DNA of 64,000 bases from Pseudomonas sp. SCB32 (GTDB lineage Bacteria; Pseudomonadota; Gammaproteobacteria; Pseudomonadales; Pseudomonadaceae), in NCBI RefSeq assembly GCF_009189165.1, contig NZ_CP045118.1, forward strand, positions 4,402,001 to 4,466,000, read 5' to 3'. A model generated the notes under the pieces. The model saw only the letters and a list, made by a program, of their open reading frames with translations, did no database searches and was not told the origin of the DNA. Made by a program: the position numbers and the translations under genes. Below, in pieces: positions 1 to 10,607 of the stretch (position 1 is its first letter; each line of letters opens with the position of its first letter).

Positions 1-39
1 GCAGACTCGGCGCAACCCGACGACGCAAGGAATGCGCAG

Positions 40-384
40 ATGGAACTGCTGGCCGCTCCCGTCCTGCTCTGCACCAGTTACTGGTACTTCAAGACCGCCC
101 CCGCCAAGACAGGCATGGCATTGCGCCTGTTGGCCTCGGCGCACGGCATCTGCGCCGTGATCTTTCTGGCAAGCGCAATCCTGATCGGACTACTGGGCAT
201 CGGCAGCCAGCCACTCAGCGACCTCTATCGCGCCCTGCAGGCCATTCCGCTCATCCTGATCCTGCTCAGCGTCTACCTTTTCCCGGGGCCAAAGGAAATC
301 CACTGGCTGCAGATCCTGAATATCCCCGCAACCCTATGGAGCGCCTTCATCGGCCTGATGGCCGTCAGCGGCAAATGGCTCTGA
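40..384 (+). CDS. small multi-spanning membrane protein of unknown function
   Basis: 114-residue hydrophobic protein with about four predicted membrane segments: near residues 1-18, 27-50, 63-82 and 91-111. I recognise no catalytic motif and assign no function. The ATG at 40 follows GCAAGGAATGCGCAG, which contains a plausible AAGGA Shine-Dalgarno. It ends eight bases before the end of the convergent YkgJ-family gene, so the two 3' ends nearly abut. From memory, PAO1 also has a short hypothetical gene beside the YkgJ gene and trkH. This supports a real conserved gene rather than chance, but no homology search was possible. Confidence 0.7.
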   Translation: MELLAAPVLLCTSYWYFKTAPAKTGMALRLLASAHGICAVIFLASAILIGLLGIGSQPLSDLYRALQAIPLILILLSVYLFPGPKEIHWLQILNIPATLWSAFIGLMAVSGKWL

Positions 385-391
385 ACGACGC

Positions 392-763
392 TCAGGCCAC
401 CCGGTCCGGCGACAGCGTCGGCGTCACCGGTGGTGTCAGTGGCGGCAGGCCGTAGGCGGCGCGGGCAGTGTCGCAGTTGGGGTTATGGACGCCATCGGTC
501 CAGGACGCCTCGAATTCCCGGCAGGTAGAGGAGCGCTGCTCGTACATCGTGCAGCGCACGCCGCAACCGACTTCCCCGAGCAGGCCGACGCAGCGCACCG
601 GGCGAACCTCGGTGCCGCGCATGGCGACCCTATGGGGGCTGACCTGGACGACCTGCTCATCCGGGACTACACCCCCGGAAGAACGGCATTCGCCAAAATA
701 GAAGGAGACACGGAAATGCGCGCAGCAGGCGCCGCAATTCAGACACGGATTGTTATTGGACAT
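392..763 (-). CDS. YkgJ-family cysteine cluster protein
   Basis: About 123 residues from the preferred start. The N-terminus carries a CLNCGACC cluster within the first 15 residues. Further cysteines follow in FGEC, CVG, GCGVRC, the TCREF stretch and NCD, which is the arrangement of the YkgJ/CxxCxxCC family, thought to bind zinc or an Fe-S cluster. Its biochemical role is unknown. An in-frame ATG at 823 would add 20 residues rich in A, S and P with no family resemblance, so I prefer the internal ATG at 763, which begins MSNNNPCLNC. It is divergent from trkH, and this pairing is also recalled from PAO1. Function is not established. Confidence 0.8.
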   Translation of the reverse strand: MSNNNPCLNCGACCAHFRVSFYFGECRSSGGVVPDEQVVQVSPHRVAMRGTEVRPVRCVGLLGEVGCGVRCTMYEQRSSTCREFEASWTDGVHNPNCDTARAAYGLPPLTPPVTPTLSPDRVA

Positions 764-858
764 GGATGCGGATGCACCAGAGAAACCGGCGAGCGCCGGC
801 GGGCTGCGCAAGATTCTATCCATCCCGTTGCGCTTGTGAAGAGGGCAGATTCACTCGG

Positions 859-886
859 TTTACACTTGCCCGACGGTAGGTAAAAT
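859..886 (+). promoter_or_regulatory. candidate sigma-70 promoter of trkH
   Basis: TTTACA at 859-864 and TAAAAT at 881-886 are separated by 16 bp, a near-consensus -35/-10 pair. Transcription would begin near 892-894. That lies downstream of the possible ATG at 885 and upstream of the ATG at 918, so the promoter helps decide the trkH start. Confidence 0.55.
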
Positions 887-917
887 GGCCGGTTCACCGA
901 TACCCGAGCTTCGCCGC

Positions 918-2372
918 ATGGCCCTGCCGACACTACGCACCCTTGGATTCATCATCGGCATCTTCGTGATCACCCTGGCCGTCGCCATGCTGGTCCCGAT
1001 GGCCACCCTGCTCTACTACGGGCGCGGCAGCGAACTGCATCCCTACATCTGGTCCGCGATCATCACCTTCACTTGCGGGCTGGGCCTGGTCATCCCCGGC
1101 CGCCCGGAGCAGGTGCACCTGCGACCGCGGGACATGTACATGCTCACCGTGTCGAGCTGGGTGATCGTCTGCTTCTTCTCCGCACTGCCCTTCATGTTCG
1201 CCCGAAACCTCAGCTTCACCGACGCGATCTTCGAGAGCATGTCCGGCATCACCGCCACCGGTTCCACCGTACTCAGCGGGCTGGACAGCATGTCGCCGGG
1301 CATCCTGATCTGGCGCTCGCTGCTGCACTGGCTGGGCGGCATCGGCTTCATCGGTATGGCGGTGGCGATCCTGCCGATGCTGCGGATCGGTGGCATGCGC
1401 CTTTTCCAGACCGAGTCCTCGGACCGCTCCGACAAGGTCATGCCGCGCTCGCACATGGTGGCCAAGTACATCGTCGGGGTGTACGTCGGCATCACCATCC
1501 TCGGTGCGCTGGCCCTGTGGTGGGCCGGCATGGGCCTGTTCGACGCGGTGAACCACGCCATGTCGGCGATCTCCACCGGCGGCTTCTCCACCTCCGACCA
1601 ATCGCTGGCCAAGTGGCACCAGCCGGCGGTGCACTGGGTAGCGGTGGTGATCATGATCCTGGGCAGCATCCCCTTCGCGCTCTACGTGGCCACCCTGCGC
1701 GGTCACCGCAAGGCACTGCTCAAGGACCACCAGGTCCACGGCTTCCTCGGCCTGCTGCTGTTCACCTGGGTAGTGATGGGCACCTGGTACTCGGTGAACT
1801 CCGACCTCTCCTGGTTCGACGCCTTCCGCATCGTCGCGGTGAACGTCACCTCGGTGGTCACCACCACCGGCTTCGCCCTGGGCGACTACAGCCTGTGGGG
1901 GCACTTCTCGATCATGCTGTTCTTCTACCTGGGCTTCATCGGCGGCTGCTCCGGCTCCACCGCCGGCGGCATCAAGATCTTCCGCTTCCAGGTCGCCTTC
2001 ACTCTGCTGCGCGCCAGCCTCTACCAGCTGATCCACCCGCGCGCGGTGATCAAGCAGAGCTACAACGGCCACCGCCTGGACGAGGAAATCGTCCGTTCGA
2101 TCCTGACCTTCTCGTTCTTCTTCGGCGGCACCGTGGGCATGCTGGCACTGGGCCTGTCGTTCCTCGGCCTGGACTGGATGACCTCGCTGACCGGTGCGGC
2201 CAGCACCGTGGCCGGCGTGGGACCGGGCATGGGGCCGATCATCGGCCCATCGGGCAACTTCGCACCGCTGCCCGACGCGGCCAAATGGCTGCTCAGTGCG
2301 GGGATGCTGTTCGGCCGCCTGGAGATCATCACCGTGCTGGTGCTGTTCACCCCGGCGTTCTGGCGACATTGA
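918..2372 (+). CDS. trkH: TrkH family potassium uptake protein
   Basis: 484 residues from the ATG at 918, the usual length for Pseudomonas TrkH. It is the K+-translocating membrane subunit of the Trk system, working with the cytoplasmic NAD-binding protein TrkA, which is not in this window. Four pore-loop glycine motifs are visible: TATGST near residue 110, STGGFS near 218, TTTGFA near 315 and AGVGPG near 431, with hydrophobic helices between them. An upstream ATG at 885 would add 11 residues, but it overlaps the -10 box of a good promoter. The 918 start gives MALPTLR, which I recall as the N-terminus in this genus. Confidence 0.93.
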   Translation: MALPTLRTLGFIIGIFVITLAVAMLVPMATLLYYGRGSELHPYIWSAIITFTCGLGLVIPGRPEQVHLRPRDMYMLTVSSWVIVCFFSALPFMFARNLSFTDAIFESMSGITATGSTVLSGLDSMSPGILIWRSLLHWLGGIGFIGMAVAILPMLRIGGMRLFQTESSDRSDKVMPRSHMVAKYIVGVYVGITILGALALWWAGMGLFDAVNHAMSAISTGGFSTSDQSLAKWHQPAVHWVAVVIMILGSIPFALYVATLRGHRKALLKDHQVHGFLGLLLFTWVVMGTWYSVNSDLSWFDAFRIVAVNVTSVVTTTGFALGDYSLWGHFSIMLFFYLGFIGGCSGSTAGGIKIFRFQVAFTLLRASLYQLIHPRAVIKQSYNGHRLDEEIVRSILTFSFFFGGTVGMLALGLSFLGLDWMTSLTGAASTVAGVGPGMGPIIGPSGNFAPLPDAAKWLLSAGMLFGRLEIITVLVLFTPAFWRH

Positions 2373-2393
2373 GCCTTGGCATACCTCTCGTTG

Positions 2394-2630
2394 GGCGTAC
2401 AACCGTTCGCGGATGTACGCCGATACACCCGATTCCGTCGCTGGCGCCAAGGCCAGGCTCGGAGCGCCTTGGAACCAAGGTCAAACGGCGTATAACGTCG
2501 AACGTTATACGCTCGGAACGCTGCCTTACGGGACCTGTAGGAGCAACTGTCTTTTAGGCTCCCGCGTTCGCGGGAGTGACGGGGGTGAGATTCGCGCTCC
2601 TTTGCGTCATCCCCGCGAACGCAGGACGCG
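2394..2630. repeat. cluster of REP-like palindromes after trkH
   Basis: The 362 bp between trkH and the AraC gene holds no convincing gene but three palindromic elements. GGCGTACA (2394-2401) pairs with TGTACGCC (2414-2421). GCGTATAACG (2488-2497) pairs with CGTTATACGC (2503-2512). CTCCCGCG-TT-CGCGGGAG (2559-2576) is followed by an inverted relative, CATCCCCGCGAACGC, near 2608. The last two form the REP pair seen repeatedly elsewhere in the window. The elements lie between convergent genes and may act as terminators or RNA stabilisers. Confidence 0.75.
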
Positions 2631-2734
2631 GTTCCATCGCGAACAGCGCTCGCGCTGGCCCGAAGGGGTATCACCCAGCAAATAACGTACAAGCGGGCCA
2701 TGCCCGCGATCAGCGCCGCCAGGCGCTGGATGAG

Positions 2735-3733
2735 TCACAACCCTTCCCGATACTCCCCCGGCGTCATCCCGAACCAGCGGCGGAACGCGCGGAAGAAGTT
2801 GCTCGGCTCGGAAAAACCCAGCAGATAGGCAATCTCCAGCAGCGTCATGCGCGGCGTGGCCAGGTACTGCTGGGCCAGCTCGCGACGCGTGTCATCGAGC
2901 AGTTGCTGGTAGCTGGTGCCTTCCTCCTGCAATCGCCGCTGCAAAGTGCGCTCGGACAGGTGCAACGCCTGTGCCACGTTCTCGCGCTTGGGTTCGCCCT
3001 GGGGCAGCAGGCGGCACAGCACCTGGCGCGTCTGGTGGCTGAAGCGGCTGCTGACGAATCGCGCCAGGTACTCCCCGGCGAAGCGGTCGTGCAGGCGCGC
3101 CAGTTCCTCGTTGGCGGTGGGCAGCGGCGCGGCCATGTCCTCGTGGGAGAACAACATGGCGCAGTGCGTATGGCCGAAGACCAGTGGCGCCTGGAACAAC
3201 TCGCGGTAGGGTGCGGCATTGCGCGGCGGCGCGCCGGCCAGGTGGACTTCCAGGGGTTTGATCGGGCGCCCGGTAATCCAGCGCAGCATGCTGATCAGGC
3301 TGGCCAGCGAGCACTCGGCGCTCTGCCTGGGCACCGGCAGACGGTCGCCATGCACCACGATGCGGTACAGGCAGCCTTCGGGCAGGCGGCGGAAGGTGAG
3401 GTCGGCGCCCTCGGCGATGATCCGCTGGTAGCGCTCCAGGCGCTCGAAACCCTCGCCCAGGTTGCGGCTGGACATCAGCGCATAGCCCACCACAGGAAAG
3501 GCCGGCGTGTGCACGCGGGCGACGTTCAAGCCGATGGCCGGATTGCCGGACAGCTCCACGGCGCGATTCCACAGACGGCTCATGTCGTCCTGCGGGTAGC
3601 GTGCATCGGGGTCGTCCAGGGCGGCGTAATCCAGCTGTAGCTCGGTGAACAGCGCGCGGCTGTCCAGACCTTCCAGCTCCAGCGACTGGACGATCCCCCG
3701 CACCCAGCTCGACAGGGTTGTACGCTCAGGCAT
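2735..3733 (-). CDS. AraC family transcriptional regulator (OruR/ArgR-like architecture)
   Basis: 332 residues. Residues about 20-210 match the arabinose-binding-like N-terminal domain that precedes the DNA-binding domain in OruR-type regulators (for example the PVVGYALMSSRNLGEGFERLE region). Residues about 230-330 are an AraC two-helix-turn-helix domain: first helix region VAQALHLSERTLQRRL, second LLEIAYLLGFSEPSNFFRAF, ending in GMTPGEYR. The effector and targets cannot be read from the sequence. The divergent neighbour is the Mpo1-like gene 136 bp away, which is a possible target only by position. Confidence 0.85.
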   Translation of the reverse strand: MPERTTLSSWVRGIVQSLELEGLDSRALFTELQLDYAALDDPDARYPQDDMSRLWNRAVELSGNPAIGLNVARVHTPAFPVVGYALMSSRNLGEGFERLERYQRIIAEGADLTFRRLPEGCLYRIVVHGDRLPVPRQSAECSLASLISMLRWITGRPIKPLEVHLAGAPPRNAAPYRELFQAPLVFGHTHCAMLFSHEDMAAPLPTANEELARLHDRFAGEYLARFVSSRFSHQTRQVLCRLLPQGEPKRENVAQALHLSERTLQRRLQEEGTSYQQLLDDTRRELAQQYLATPRMTLLEIAYLLGFSEPSNFFRAFRRWFGMTPGEYREGL

Positions 3734-3869
3734 GCTCGATTCTTCTGGTTAGGGTAATGACGCGCGCCAGCAGCGCGGCGCAGCGGGATACTAAACTGGC
3801 ACCCTACGTCATCCGCAAGTCCGCATGCCCGCGCCTACACTGGGCCACCACAACAACAGGAGGTGCGCC

Positions 3870-4187
3870 ATGAGCACCCAGACCGCCGATCGATTCCAGA
3901 GCTTCGCCGAGTTCTACCCTTACTACCTGCAGGAGCACAGCAACCCGACCTGCCGCCGCCTGCACTACGTGGGCAGCCTGCTGGTGCTGTCCCTGCTCGC
4001 CTACGCCATCGTCAGCGGACAGTGGCTGTGGCTGCTGGCCCTGCCGTTGGCCGGCTACGGCTTCGCCTGGGTCGGGCATTTCGTGTTCGAGAAGAATCGT
4101 CCGGCCACCTTCAAGTACCCGCTGTGGTCCTTCATGGGCGACTGGGTGATGCTCAAGGACGCCTTCACCGGGCGCATCCGTATCTGA
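3870..4187 (+). CDS. Mpo1/DUF962-family membrane protein
   Basis: 105 residues. It matches the DUF962/YGL010w (Mpo1-like) family: FAEFYPYYLQEHSNPTCRRLHYVG at the N-terminus, two or three membrane segments around residues 33-70, then GHFVFEKNRPATFKYP. The conserved histidines in EHSNP, RRLHYVG and GHFVFE correspond to those that bind Fe2+ in yeast Mpo1, a dioxygenase of 2-hydroxy fatty acid alpha-oxidation. The bacterial role is not established. The ATG at 3870 is chosen because AGGAGGTGCGCC precedes it directly; the longer frame from 3825 has no such site. The leader reads CACAACAACAGGAGG, so a CA-rich motif abuts the ribosome-binding site. Confidence 0.85.
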   Translation: MSTQTADRFQSFAEFYPYYLQEHSNPTCRRLHYVGSLLVLSLLAYAIVSGQWLWLLALPLAGYGFAWVGHFVFEKNRPATFKYPLWSFMGDWVMLKDAFTGRIRI

Positions 4188-4202
4188 CCCGGTGATGGCC
4201 CC

Positions 4203-5723
4203 TCAGCGTGCAGCGTTACGCTCCCCGGTGCGCTCGAACAGTATCGCCTGTACCTCTCCGCCAGCGTGCTGCGTCACCCGCCGCCAGTGGGCCGGCACAT
4301 CGGGAATCTCGTTGTCGTTGTAGCGGCTCATCACCAGCCAGACCCTTCCCTCGTCCTGCGGCAGGTCGGCCAGTCGATCGACGAAGGTGTGTCGCCGATC
4401 ATCGATCAGCGAGCCGAAACCATATTGGGTCGGTCGACCGGAGGAGCCGTCCTCCTCAGGCGCGGTGTACAGCAGCGGCGCGCTGCCGGTCTGGTTGTAG
4501 TAACGGAACGCCAGGTACCAGAGGATATCGTCCACCACGATGCGGTCGCCGCCGCGATAGTGCGAGTTGACGAAGGCAACCATGCCGTCGAACTGCTCGT
4601 CCGGGTCACCCTCATAGACACGTCCGAGCCCCGTGCATTCCAGCCCCAGCACGGTCACCAGGAGCACGATACCCAATGCCCGGCGCGAGGCCAGCAGCCG
4701 GTCCAGCGCCAGGGCCAGAAGCAGCGGCAGACCGAGGGCGAAGGCCGTCAGGTAGCGCTCGACGAATACCGACGAGACGAACGACACGCCATACAGCAGC
4801 AACAGCGGCAGACCGCAGTAGAGCGTCGCCAGTACCCCGACGCGCAAGCGACTGCGATCCTGACGCAGCACAAGCGCCACCACGGCCACCAGCAACAGCG
4901 GCACGCCCAGCAGCAGCGGCCAGGGCAGTTCGTTGCCGTCCGATTGCGCCAGCCACTGCCAGAGCATCGAGGGCACCGACAAAGCGTCCACCGGCGGCTC
5001 CCAGCCCACATCGCCGCCCGCCACAAGATCGGCCATGTGCCGTCCCAGGTCGAGCAGCCCCGGCAACCAGGGCAGGAACAGCGCCACTATGACCAGGTTG
5101 GCCAGCCACCAGCCACGCTGGCGCAGCGGGCTGTCCGGCAGCGACGCCAGCCAGAGCCAGTGCACCAGCAGCCCGAACACGCTGAAGTAATGGGTGTAGA
5201 ACGCCGCCGTCATCAGCAGCACATAGGCCACCAGGTAACGCCGCCGCCCGGAGTCCAACCAGTAGAGCAGCACCAGGGTCGCCGCCAGCAGCCAGCACCC
5301 CAGCAGCGAATACATGCGCACTTCCTGGCTGTAGCGCACTGCCGTGGGCAGCAGTGCCAGCAGCAGGGTAGCGAGGAAGGCGGCGCGTCGACTGGCGAGC
5401 CGCCACGCCAGCCAACCACCGAGGAACACCGCGAGCGCACCGAACACCGCGCTCATCAGGCGCAACGCCAGCACCCCCTCGCCCAGCACCTGCACCCACA
5501 GGTGCAGCAGGAAGAAGTACAGCGGCGGATGCACGTCATGGGCGGCATGACGCCAGAGTTCCAGCGGCGAATAGAGCGCCAGAAGCAGGCTGGAACTTTC
5601 ATCGCCCCAGATCGCCGACTCGGTCAGTTCATGCAGACGCAGGACAGTGGCGAGCACCAGCAATGGCAGGAACCACCACTGGCGTAGCAAGGCGGGCAGA
5701 TTCGGCGGCTCTTTGGACGACAT
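4203..5723 (-). CDS. glycosyltransferase family 39 (PMT/ArnT-like) membrane protein
   Basis: 506 residues with about 11-12 hydrophobic segments. The first extramembrane loop has IWGDESSSL near residues 36-45, the place of the acidic motif of GT-C enzymes, followed by HDVHPPLYFFLLHLW, typical of the PMT/ArnT family. These proteins transfer sugar from a polyprenyl-phosphate donor onto protein, lipid A or cell-wall acceptors on the periplasmic side. The acceptor cannot be predicted here. The C-terminal part (about 390-500) is a soluble periplasmic-type domain. It lies 56 bp downstream of the lhr stop on the same strand, but nothing suggests a functional link. Confidence 0.82.
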   Translation of the reverse strand: MSSKEPPNLPALLRQWWFLPLLVLATVLRLHELTESAIWGDESSSLLLALYSPLELWRHAAHDVHPPLYFFLLHLWVQVLGEGVLALRLMSAVFGALAVFLGGWLAWRLASRRAAFLATLLLALLPTAVRYSQEVRMYSLLGCWLLAATLVLLYWLDSGRRRYLVAYVLLMTAAFYTHYFSVFGLLVHWLWLASLPDSPLRQRGWWLANLVIVALFLPWLPGLLDLGRHMADLVAGGDVGWEPPVDALSVPSMLWQWLAQSDGNELPWPLLLGVPLLLVAVVALVLRQDRSRLRVGVLATLYCGLPLLLLYGVSFVSSVFVERYLTAFALGLPLLLALALDRLLASRRALGIVLLVTVLGLECTGLGRVYEGDPDEQFDGMVAFVNSHYRGGDRIVVDDILWYLAFRYYNQTGSAPLLYTAPEEDGSSGRPTQYGFGSLIDDRRHTFVDRLADLPQDEGRVWLVMSRYNDNEIPDVPAHWRRVTQHAGGEVQAILFERTGERNAAR

Positions 5724-5779
5724 CGCAGTCTCATGGAAAAGAGGTTCGTGTCGCTGAGTGTAAGCCAGCCGTGGCCGCG

Positions 5780-8700
5780 TTACCGACGGATCAGCAACTC
5801 CCGTGCACGGTTCTCATCTTCCGGCGCCAGTTCCACCAGCCACTCCACCTCTCCGGCGATCAGCGCGCCCACCGGCACGCCGTCGCGGTAGAGCACCCGG
5901 TTACCGGACAGCGCCGCGACCTTGCGCCCCGGCAGCAGGGTGCCGGCGAGGTTCAGCGGGTCCACCGCCGACACCACCACCCACTCGCCGTTCGACTCGC
6001 GCCGCCGCACCTCGCGCAGCAGCCCGACAGCTTCCGGCAGGGCGAACTGCTCGCCGGTGAGCCCGGCGACGAAGCGCCCGCCACGGATTTCCCCGCGCGC
6101 CTCCAGGCGGTGGTAGACCCGCAGCAGGTCGCGCCACGGCGGCAGCCAGTCGGCTTCGCGGTCGAGCAGCCGCCAGCAGACCACGCCGTAGCGGCGCAGC
6201 AAGGTCATGGCGACATGCTCCAGGGTTTCCGCTGGCAAGCGTGCGCCCGGTTCCAGGGTCGACCTGCGTAACAGCGCCCAGCGCCCGGCGTCGGCCATGC
6301 CGAACAGCGGCGTGCGCGAGCGCCGTTGCGGATGGCGCCGCGCCGCCGGCATCAGCAGGGCGCGCAGCCCAGCAAAGCTGTCGGCGTTCACCCGCCCGGC
6401 CGCCACCAACTCGCCCAGCACCGTTTCCAGTTCGGTGCGCAGCAGGTGGCTGTCGCTGGCCAGTTCGTCGAAGAAGGTCGCCCCGTGCTCCTTGAGTACC
6501 TCCAGCACCTTGTTGGCCTTGGCGGACAACTCGACCTCCGGCTGCGCCGCGCTCAGCGAGTTCCACAGCGCCATCTGCGCGCGCGGCAGCAGGACGATCG
6601 GCGTGCTTTTCAGCGGCCCGCCCCGACCACGCGCGGAACTGCGGCCAGGCAGTCGCGCCCAGACCAGGCGGCCGGCACGGCACAGGTCATCCAGCCAGTT
6701 GATGCCATAGTCGGCTACACGCGACGGCAGGATGTCGCTCTCCCAGGCGCCGGCCGCCGCCTGGAAGCCCTCCAGCTGGCTGAGCACCCCGGCCAGGGAT
6801 TCCGCGCCCCGCACCCGCGTGCCGCTGGAAACCCGCTGCCAGTCGAACAGGAAGCGCATGAAATCGGCGCGCTGCACCGGCTCGATCTCCCGGCGCAGGC
6901 GCTTGACCGTGTAGCGATGGATGCGCGCCAGCAAGTGGCGCTCGCACCACTCCTCCTCGCTCGCCCCCGGCGTGAAGCGACCGCGCAGTACATAGCCCTC
7001 GCGCTCCAGGCTGGCCAGGGCGAAACCGGTATCGCCAGCCGAAATGCCCAGGTCGGCGGCCAGTTCACGCAGCAGGCGCGGACCGAAACCGGTCAGGCGC
7101 GCGCGCACCAGTTCAACCTGCGCCTCGTCCGCCACGTACGATTCGCGTAGCGCCAGCGGCAGATCGAGCAGCGGCTTCATGGCGGCCTTCGGATGCAAGG
7201 CTTGCCACTGGCCGAGCCGCTCAGCCGCCACCCACACGGGGCCTGCGGGCAGCTCCAGGCGCGTCGCCCTGCCGGCCTTGGCCAGGGACTTGAGCAGGAC
7301 GGCCCAGCCCTCGCTGGCCTGCGCCTCGCTGGCGCGGATACCGCCCAGGCCGGTCAGCGCCTCGTGCATCTCGTCGGCGTCGCGGGCTTCCGGCCAGGCT
7401 TCGGCGCGCACCGCGGCGATGGCTTCCGCATCCAGCGCGCCGAGGTCATCGGCGCTTTCCGGGTCGGTCCAGCGCCGGCTCTGCACGGCCTGGGTGCGGC
7501 GCTCCTCCAGCGGTGCGTCGTCAAGGAAGGCATAGGGGCTGGCCGACAGCACTTCCGCCGCCAGCGGCGAAGGCGCCGGCAGGTCGCGTGCCAGCAGGCT
7601 CACCTCGCCCCGCTCCATGCGCCGCAACAGGGCCAGCCAACCGTCCGTGTCCATGGCCTCGTGCAGGCAATCATCGAGGGTCTGCGCCACCAGCGGGTGA
7701 TCGGGAATCTCGCGCTCGCCGACGATGTTCTCCAGGCACGCCACCTGGTCGGGGAACACCGAGGCCAGCAGGTCTTCGCTGCGCATGCGCTGCAACTGCG
7801 GGGCGACCTTGCGCCCGCCGGCGTAGCGCGGCAGGGCCAGCGCAGTGGTGGCATTCCAGCGCCAGCGCACGCCGAACAGCGGCGCATCGAGCAGCGCCTG
7901 GATCAGCACCTGCTCGGCGCTGTTGGCGTGCAGGTAGCGCCACACTTCCTCCAGCGGGAAGCTGTGGCTGGTGGACAGCGAAAGAATGATGGCGTTTTCA
8001 GTGGCGGCGGCCTGCAACTCAAAATTGAAGGTGCGGCAGAAACGCTTGCGCAGCGCCAGCCCCCAGGCCCGGTTGAGGCGGCTGCCGAAGGGCGAATGGA
8101 TCACCAGCTGCATGCCGCCGGACTCGTCGAAGAAGCGTTCGAGGATCAGCGTCTGCTGGGTCGGCAACGCGCCCAGGGCATGGCGGGCGCGGGCCAGGTA
8201 TTCCACCAGTTGGCGCGCCGCGTCTTCGCCCAGGCCCAGCTCATCCTGCAGCCAGCCGATGGCCCCGGCCAGGGGTTCGGCATCGCCCTCGTCCTTTGTC
8301 AGCAGCGTGTCCAGCCGGGCGCGCAGGCGGGCGACGCTGAACGACAGTTCATCACTGCGCCCCGGCGCCTCGCCGAGCCAGAAGGGAATGTTCGGCGGCT
8401 GGCCCTGGGCATCCTCGACGCGCACCCGCCCCGGCTCGATGCGCAGGATGCGGTAGGAAATATTGCCCAGCTGGAACACGTCACCGGCCAGGCTCTCCAC
8501 GGCGAAGTCCTCGTTCACCGTGCCCACCGTCAGCCCCTGGGGTTCCAGCAGCACGCTGTAGTCACCGGTATCGGGAATGGTTCCGCCGGAGGTCACCGCC
8601 GTCAGCTTCGCGCCACGTCTCCCACGCAGGCGCAGGTGCACTGCGTCACGGTGCAGGTAGGCGCCGCGCTGGCCGATGCGGCTGGTGTAGCCCTCTGCCA

Positions 8701-10093
8701 GCGTGCGCAGCACGGCGTCGAAGTGCTCGCGGGTCAGCTCCGCGTAGGGCTGGGCGGCGGTGAGCAGCTCGAACAGCGCATCCTCGCCCCACTCCCGACA
8801 GGCCACTTCGGCGACTATCTGCTGCGCCAGCACATCCAGCGGCGCGCGCGGAATCGTCAGTGCATCCAGTTCGTCGCGGCGCACGCTGTCGAGCAGCGCC
8901 ACGCACTCGACCAGATCATCCCGCGAGGCCGGGAATAGCCGCCCCTTGGGCGTACCGCCAACACTGTGCCCGGAGCGCCCGACGCGCTGCAGGAAGGCGG
9001 CGATGGAACGGGGCGAGCCGAGCTGGCAGACCAGCTCCACATCGCCAATGTCGATGCCCAGTTCCAGTGATGCGGTGGCCACCAGCACCCGCAGCTGGCC
9101 GGCCTTGAGCCGCCGCTCGGCGCCCAGGCGCAGTTCCTTGGACAGGCTGCCGTGGTGCGCCGCCACCCAGCCGGCGCCGATGCGCTCGGCCAGGTGCCGG
9201 GTGACCCGCTCGGCCTGGCGCCGGGTGTTGACGAACACCAGGGTGGTGCGGTGCTCCTCGGCCAGTTCGGCGAGGCGATCGTAGACCTTGTCCCAGACGT
9301 CGTGGGACATCACCGCCTCCAGCGGCGCCGGTGGCACTTCCAGATTCAGGTCGCGCTGGCGGCTGTAGCCGATGTCGATGATCCGGCAGGCCGCGTGGCG
9401 CCCCACCAGGAACGCCGCCACGGCCGAGAGCGGCTTCTGCGTGGCGGACAGACCGATGCGCACCAGCGGCGCATCGCACAGCGCCTGCAAACGCTCCAGC
9501 GACAACGCCAGGTGGCTGCCGCGCTTGCTCGCCGCCAGCGCGTGGATTTCGTCGACGATCACGCTGCGCGCGCCGGCCAGCATGGCGCGGCCCGAGTCGG
9601 AACCGAGCAGTACGTAGAGTGATTCCGGGGTCGTCACCAGGATGTGCGGCACCTGCCGGCGCATCGCTTCACGCTCGCCGGAGGTGGTGTCGCCGGTGCG
9701 CACGGCGGTGCGGATATCCACCTCCGGCAGGCCCATCTCGCCCAGCTCGGCACGGATGCCGGCCAACGGTTCTTCGAGGTTGATGCGGATGTCGTTGGAC
9801 AGCGCCTTGAGTGGCGAGACGTAGACCACCGTGGTGCGATCCGGCAGCGCGCCGCCATTGGCCAGCCCCTCGCGTACCAGCGCGTCGATGGCGGCGAGGA
9901 AGGCGGTGAGCGTCTTGCCCGAGCCGGTGGGTGCCGCCACCAGGGTCGAGTCGCCGGCCTGGATCGCCGGCCACGCCTGCGCCTGCGCCTGGGTCGGCGC
10001 GGCGAAGTGGGCACGGAACCAGGCCGCCACCGCCGGGTGGAAGGCGGCCAGCGCGTCGTCCCGGTTGCGCGGAGAGAGCGAGGTAGGGGTCAT
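5780..10093 (-). CDS. lhr: ATP-dependent helicase Lhr (large helicase-related protein)
   Basis: 1437 residues, the length of full bacterial Lhr rather than the roughly 800-residue ligase-associated core form. Walker A APTGSGKT lies near residue 55, the DEIH box ([13 protein letters not shown]) near 180, SATQKPL near 215, and motif [11 protein letters not shown] near 372. A winged-helix and Lhr-specific region follows, then a long C-terminal domain. Lhr is a 3'-5' single-strand-translocating helicase implicated in DNA repair. The open frame continues upstream to 10267. I chose the ATG at 10093, giving [18 protein letters not shown], because it follows GTGAGGCC and the upstream extension looks unlike protein. 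No ligase or nuclease gene adjoins it. Confidence 0.93.
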   Translation of the reverse strand: MTPTSLSPRNRDDALAAFHPAVAAWFRAHFAAPTQAQAQAWPAIQAGDSTLVAAPTGSGKTLTAFLAAIDALVREGLANGGALPDRTTVVYVSPLKALSNDIRINLEEPLAGIRAELGEMGLPEVDIRTAVRTGDTTSGEREAMRRQVPHILVTTPESLYVLLGSDSGRAMLAGARSVIVDEIHALAASKRGSHLALSLERLQALCDAPLVRIGLSATQKPLSAVAAFLVGRHAACRIIDIGYSRQRDLNLEVPPAPLEAVMSHDVWDKVYDRLAELAEEHRTTLVFVNTRRQAERVTRHLAERIGAGWVAAHHGSLSKELRLGAERRLKAGQLRVLVATASLELGIDIGDVELVCQLGSPRSIAAFLQRVGRSGHSVGGTPKGRLFPASRDDLVECVALLDSVRRDELDALTIPRAPLDVLAQQIVAEVACREWGEDALFELLTAAQPYAELTREHFDAVLRTLAEGYTSRIGQRGAYLHRDAVHLRLRGRRGAKLTAVTSGGTIPDTGDYSVLLEPQGLTVGTVNEDFAVESLAGDVFQLGNISYRILRIEPGRVRVEDAQGQPPNIPFWLGEAPGRSDELSFSVARLRARLDTLLTKDEGDAEPLAGAIGWLQDELGLGEDAARQLVEYLARARHALGALPTQQTLILERFFDESGGMQLVIHSPFGSRLNRAWGLALRKRFCRTFNFELQAAATENAIILSLSTSHSFPLEEVWRYLHANSAEQVLIQALLDAPLFGVRWRWNATTALALPRYAGGRKVAPQLQRMRSEDLLASVFPDQVACLENIVGEREIPDHPLVAQTLDDCLHEAMDTDGWLALLRRMERGEVSLLARDLPAPSPLAAEVLSASPYAFLDDAPLEERRTQAVQSRRWTDPESADDLGALDAEAIAAVRAEAWPEARDADEMHEALTGLGGIRASEAQASEGWAVLLKSLAKAGRATRLELPAGPVWVAAERLGQWQALHPKAAMKPLLDLPLALRESYVADEAQVELVRARLTGFGPRLLRELAADLGISAGDTGFALASLEREGYVLRGRFTPGASEEEWCERHLLARIHRYTVKRLRREIEPVQRADFMRFLFDWQRVSSGTRVRGAESLAGVLSQLEGFQAAAGAWESDILPSRVADYGINWLDDLCRAGRLVWARLPGRSSARGRGGPLKSTPIVLLPRAQMALWNSLSAAQPEVELSAKANKVLEVLKEHGATFFDELASDSHLLRTELETVLGELVAAGRVNADSFAGLRALLMPAARRHPQRRSRTPLFGMADAGRWALLRRSTLEPGARLPAETLEHVAMTLLRRYGVVCWRLLDREADWLPPWRDLLRVYHRLEARGEIRGGRFVAGLTGEQFALPEAVGLLREVRRRESNGEWVVVSAVDPLNLAGTLLPGRKVAALSGNRVLYRDGVPVGALIAGEVEWLVELAPEDENRARELLIRR

Positions 10094-10202
10094 GGCCTCA
10101 CTATGGTGGCGCGCGATGGCCGTCACAAGGACCGTCGATCGTGGGTCGCCGCCAGCCGCGCTTCCCGTTACGCTGCGCATAACGGCAACCGGACAGACTG
10201 AC

Positions 10203-10577
10203 ATGAGCGAAAAAGACCGCGACTGGTACTGGCAACAGATCAAGGAGCAGAACCAGAAGCAGGCCAAGCTGGAGGCGCGTCAACGGCGCAACTGGCGCCA
10301 GTGGATCAAGCCTCTGCTCTGGCTGCTCATTCCGCTGCTGCTCATCGCCGCCGGTGTGGCCATCTGGCGCGATCCAGCCAGCCAGTTCTGGTTGCAGGAA
10401 CGCTGGATTCATCTGGAAAGCCGCCTGGGACTGACAGTCACGCCGAATATTACCGCCCCCGCGCCTTCACGCTACAGCGACAGCCCGCGCACGCTCGCCC
10501 AGTGTATCAAGCCCGGCAATGTGATCGATGACGAGGTGCGGGCCTGCGTGAAGGGGTATCGACCGAAGACCTGGTGA
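10203..10577 (+). CDS. small membrane-anchored protein of unknown function
   Basis: 124 residues. It begins [18 protein letters not shown] with a charged, glutamine-rich stretch likely to be helical or coiled (about residues 1-32). One strong membrane helix follows (about 37-56, [18 protein letters not shown]), then a C-terminal domain outside the cytoplasm with two cysteines (QCIKPGN and RACVKGY) that could form a disulfide. The ATG at 10203 lies in a longer open frame that runs antisense to lhr; composition becomes protein-like only from this ATG. It is divergent from lhr with 109 bp between. I do not recognise the family. Confidence 0.65.
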   Translation: MSEKDRDWYWQQIKEQNQKQAKLEARQRRNWRQWIKPLLWLLIPLLLIAAGVAIWRDPASQFWLQERWIHLESRLGLTVTPNITAPAPSRYSDSPRTLAQCIKPGNVIDDEVRACVKGYRPKTW

Positions 10578-10607
10578 GCCAAAGCACCGGTATCGCATGG
10601 ATCGTAG

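Noticed and set aside
885..917. Longer TrkH start at 885
   Set aside because: The ATG overlaps the -10 box of a good promoter, so it would not be in the transcript, and the added 11 residues do not resemble the family.
933..2450. 505-residue minus-strand frame over trkH
   Set aside because: It is rich in H, Q, D and G, typical of antisense translation of a GC-rich membrane gene; TrkH on the other strand is certain.
4266..5687. 473-residue plus-strand frame over the GT39 gene
   Set aside because: It is dominated by Q, H and R with no domain; it mirrors the leucine-rich membrane protein on the minus strand.
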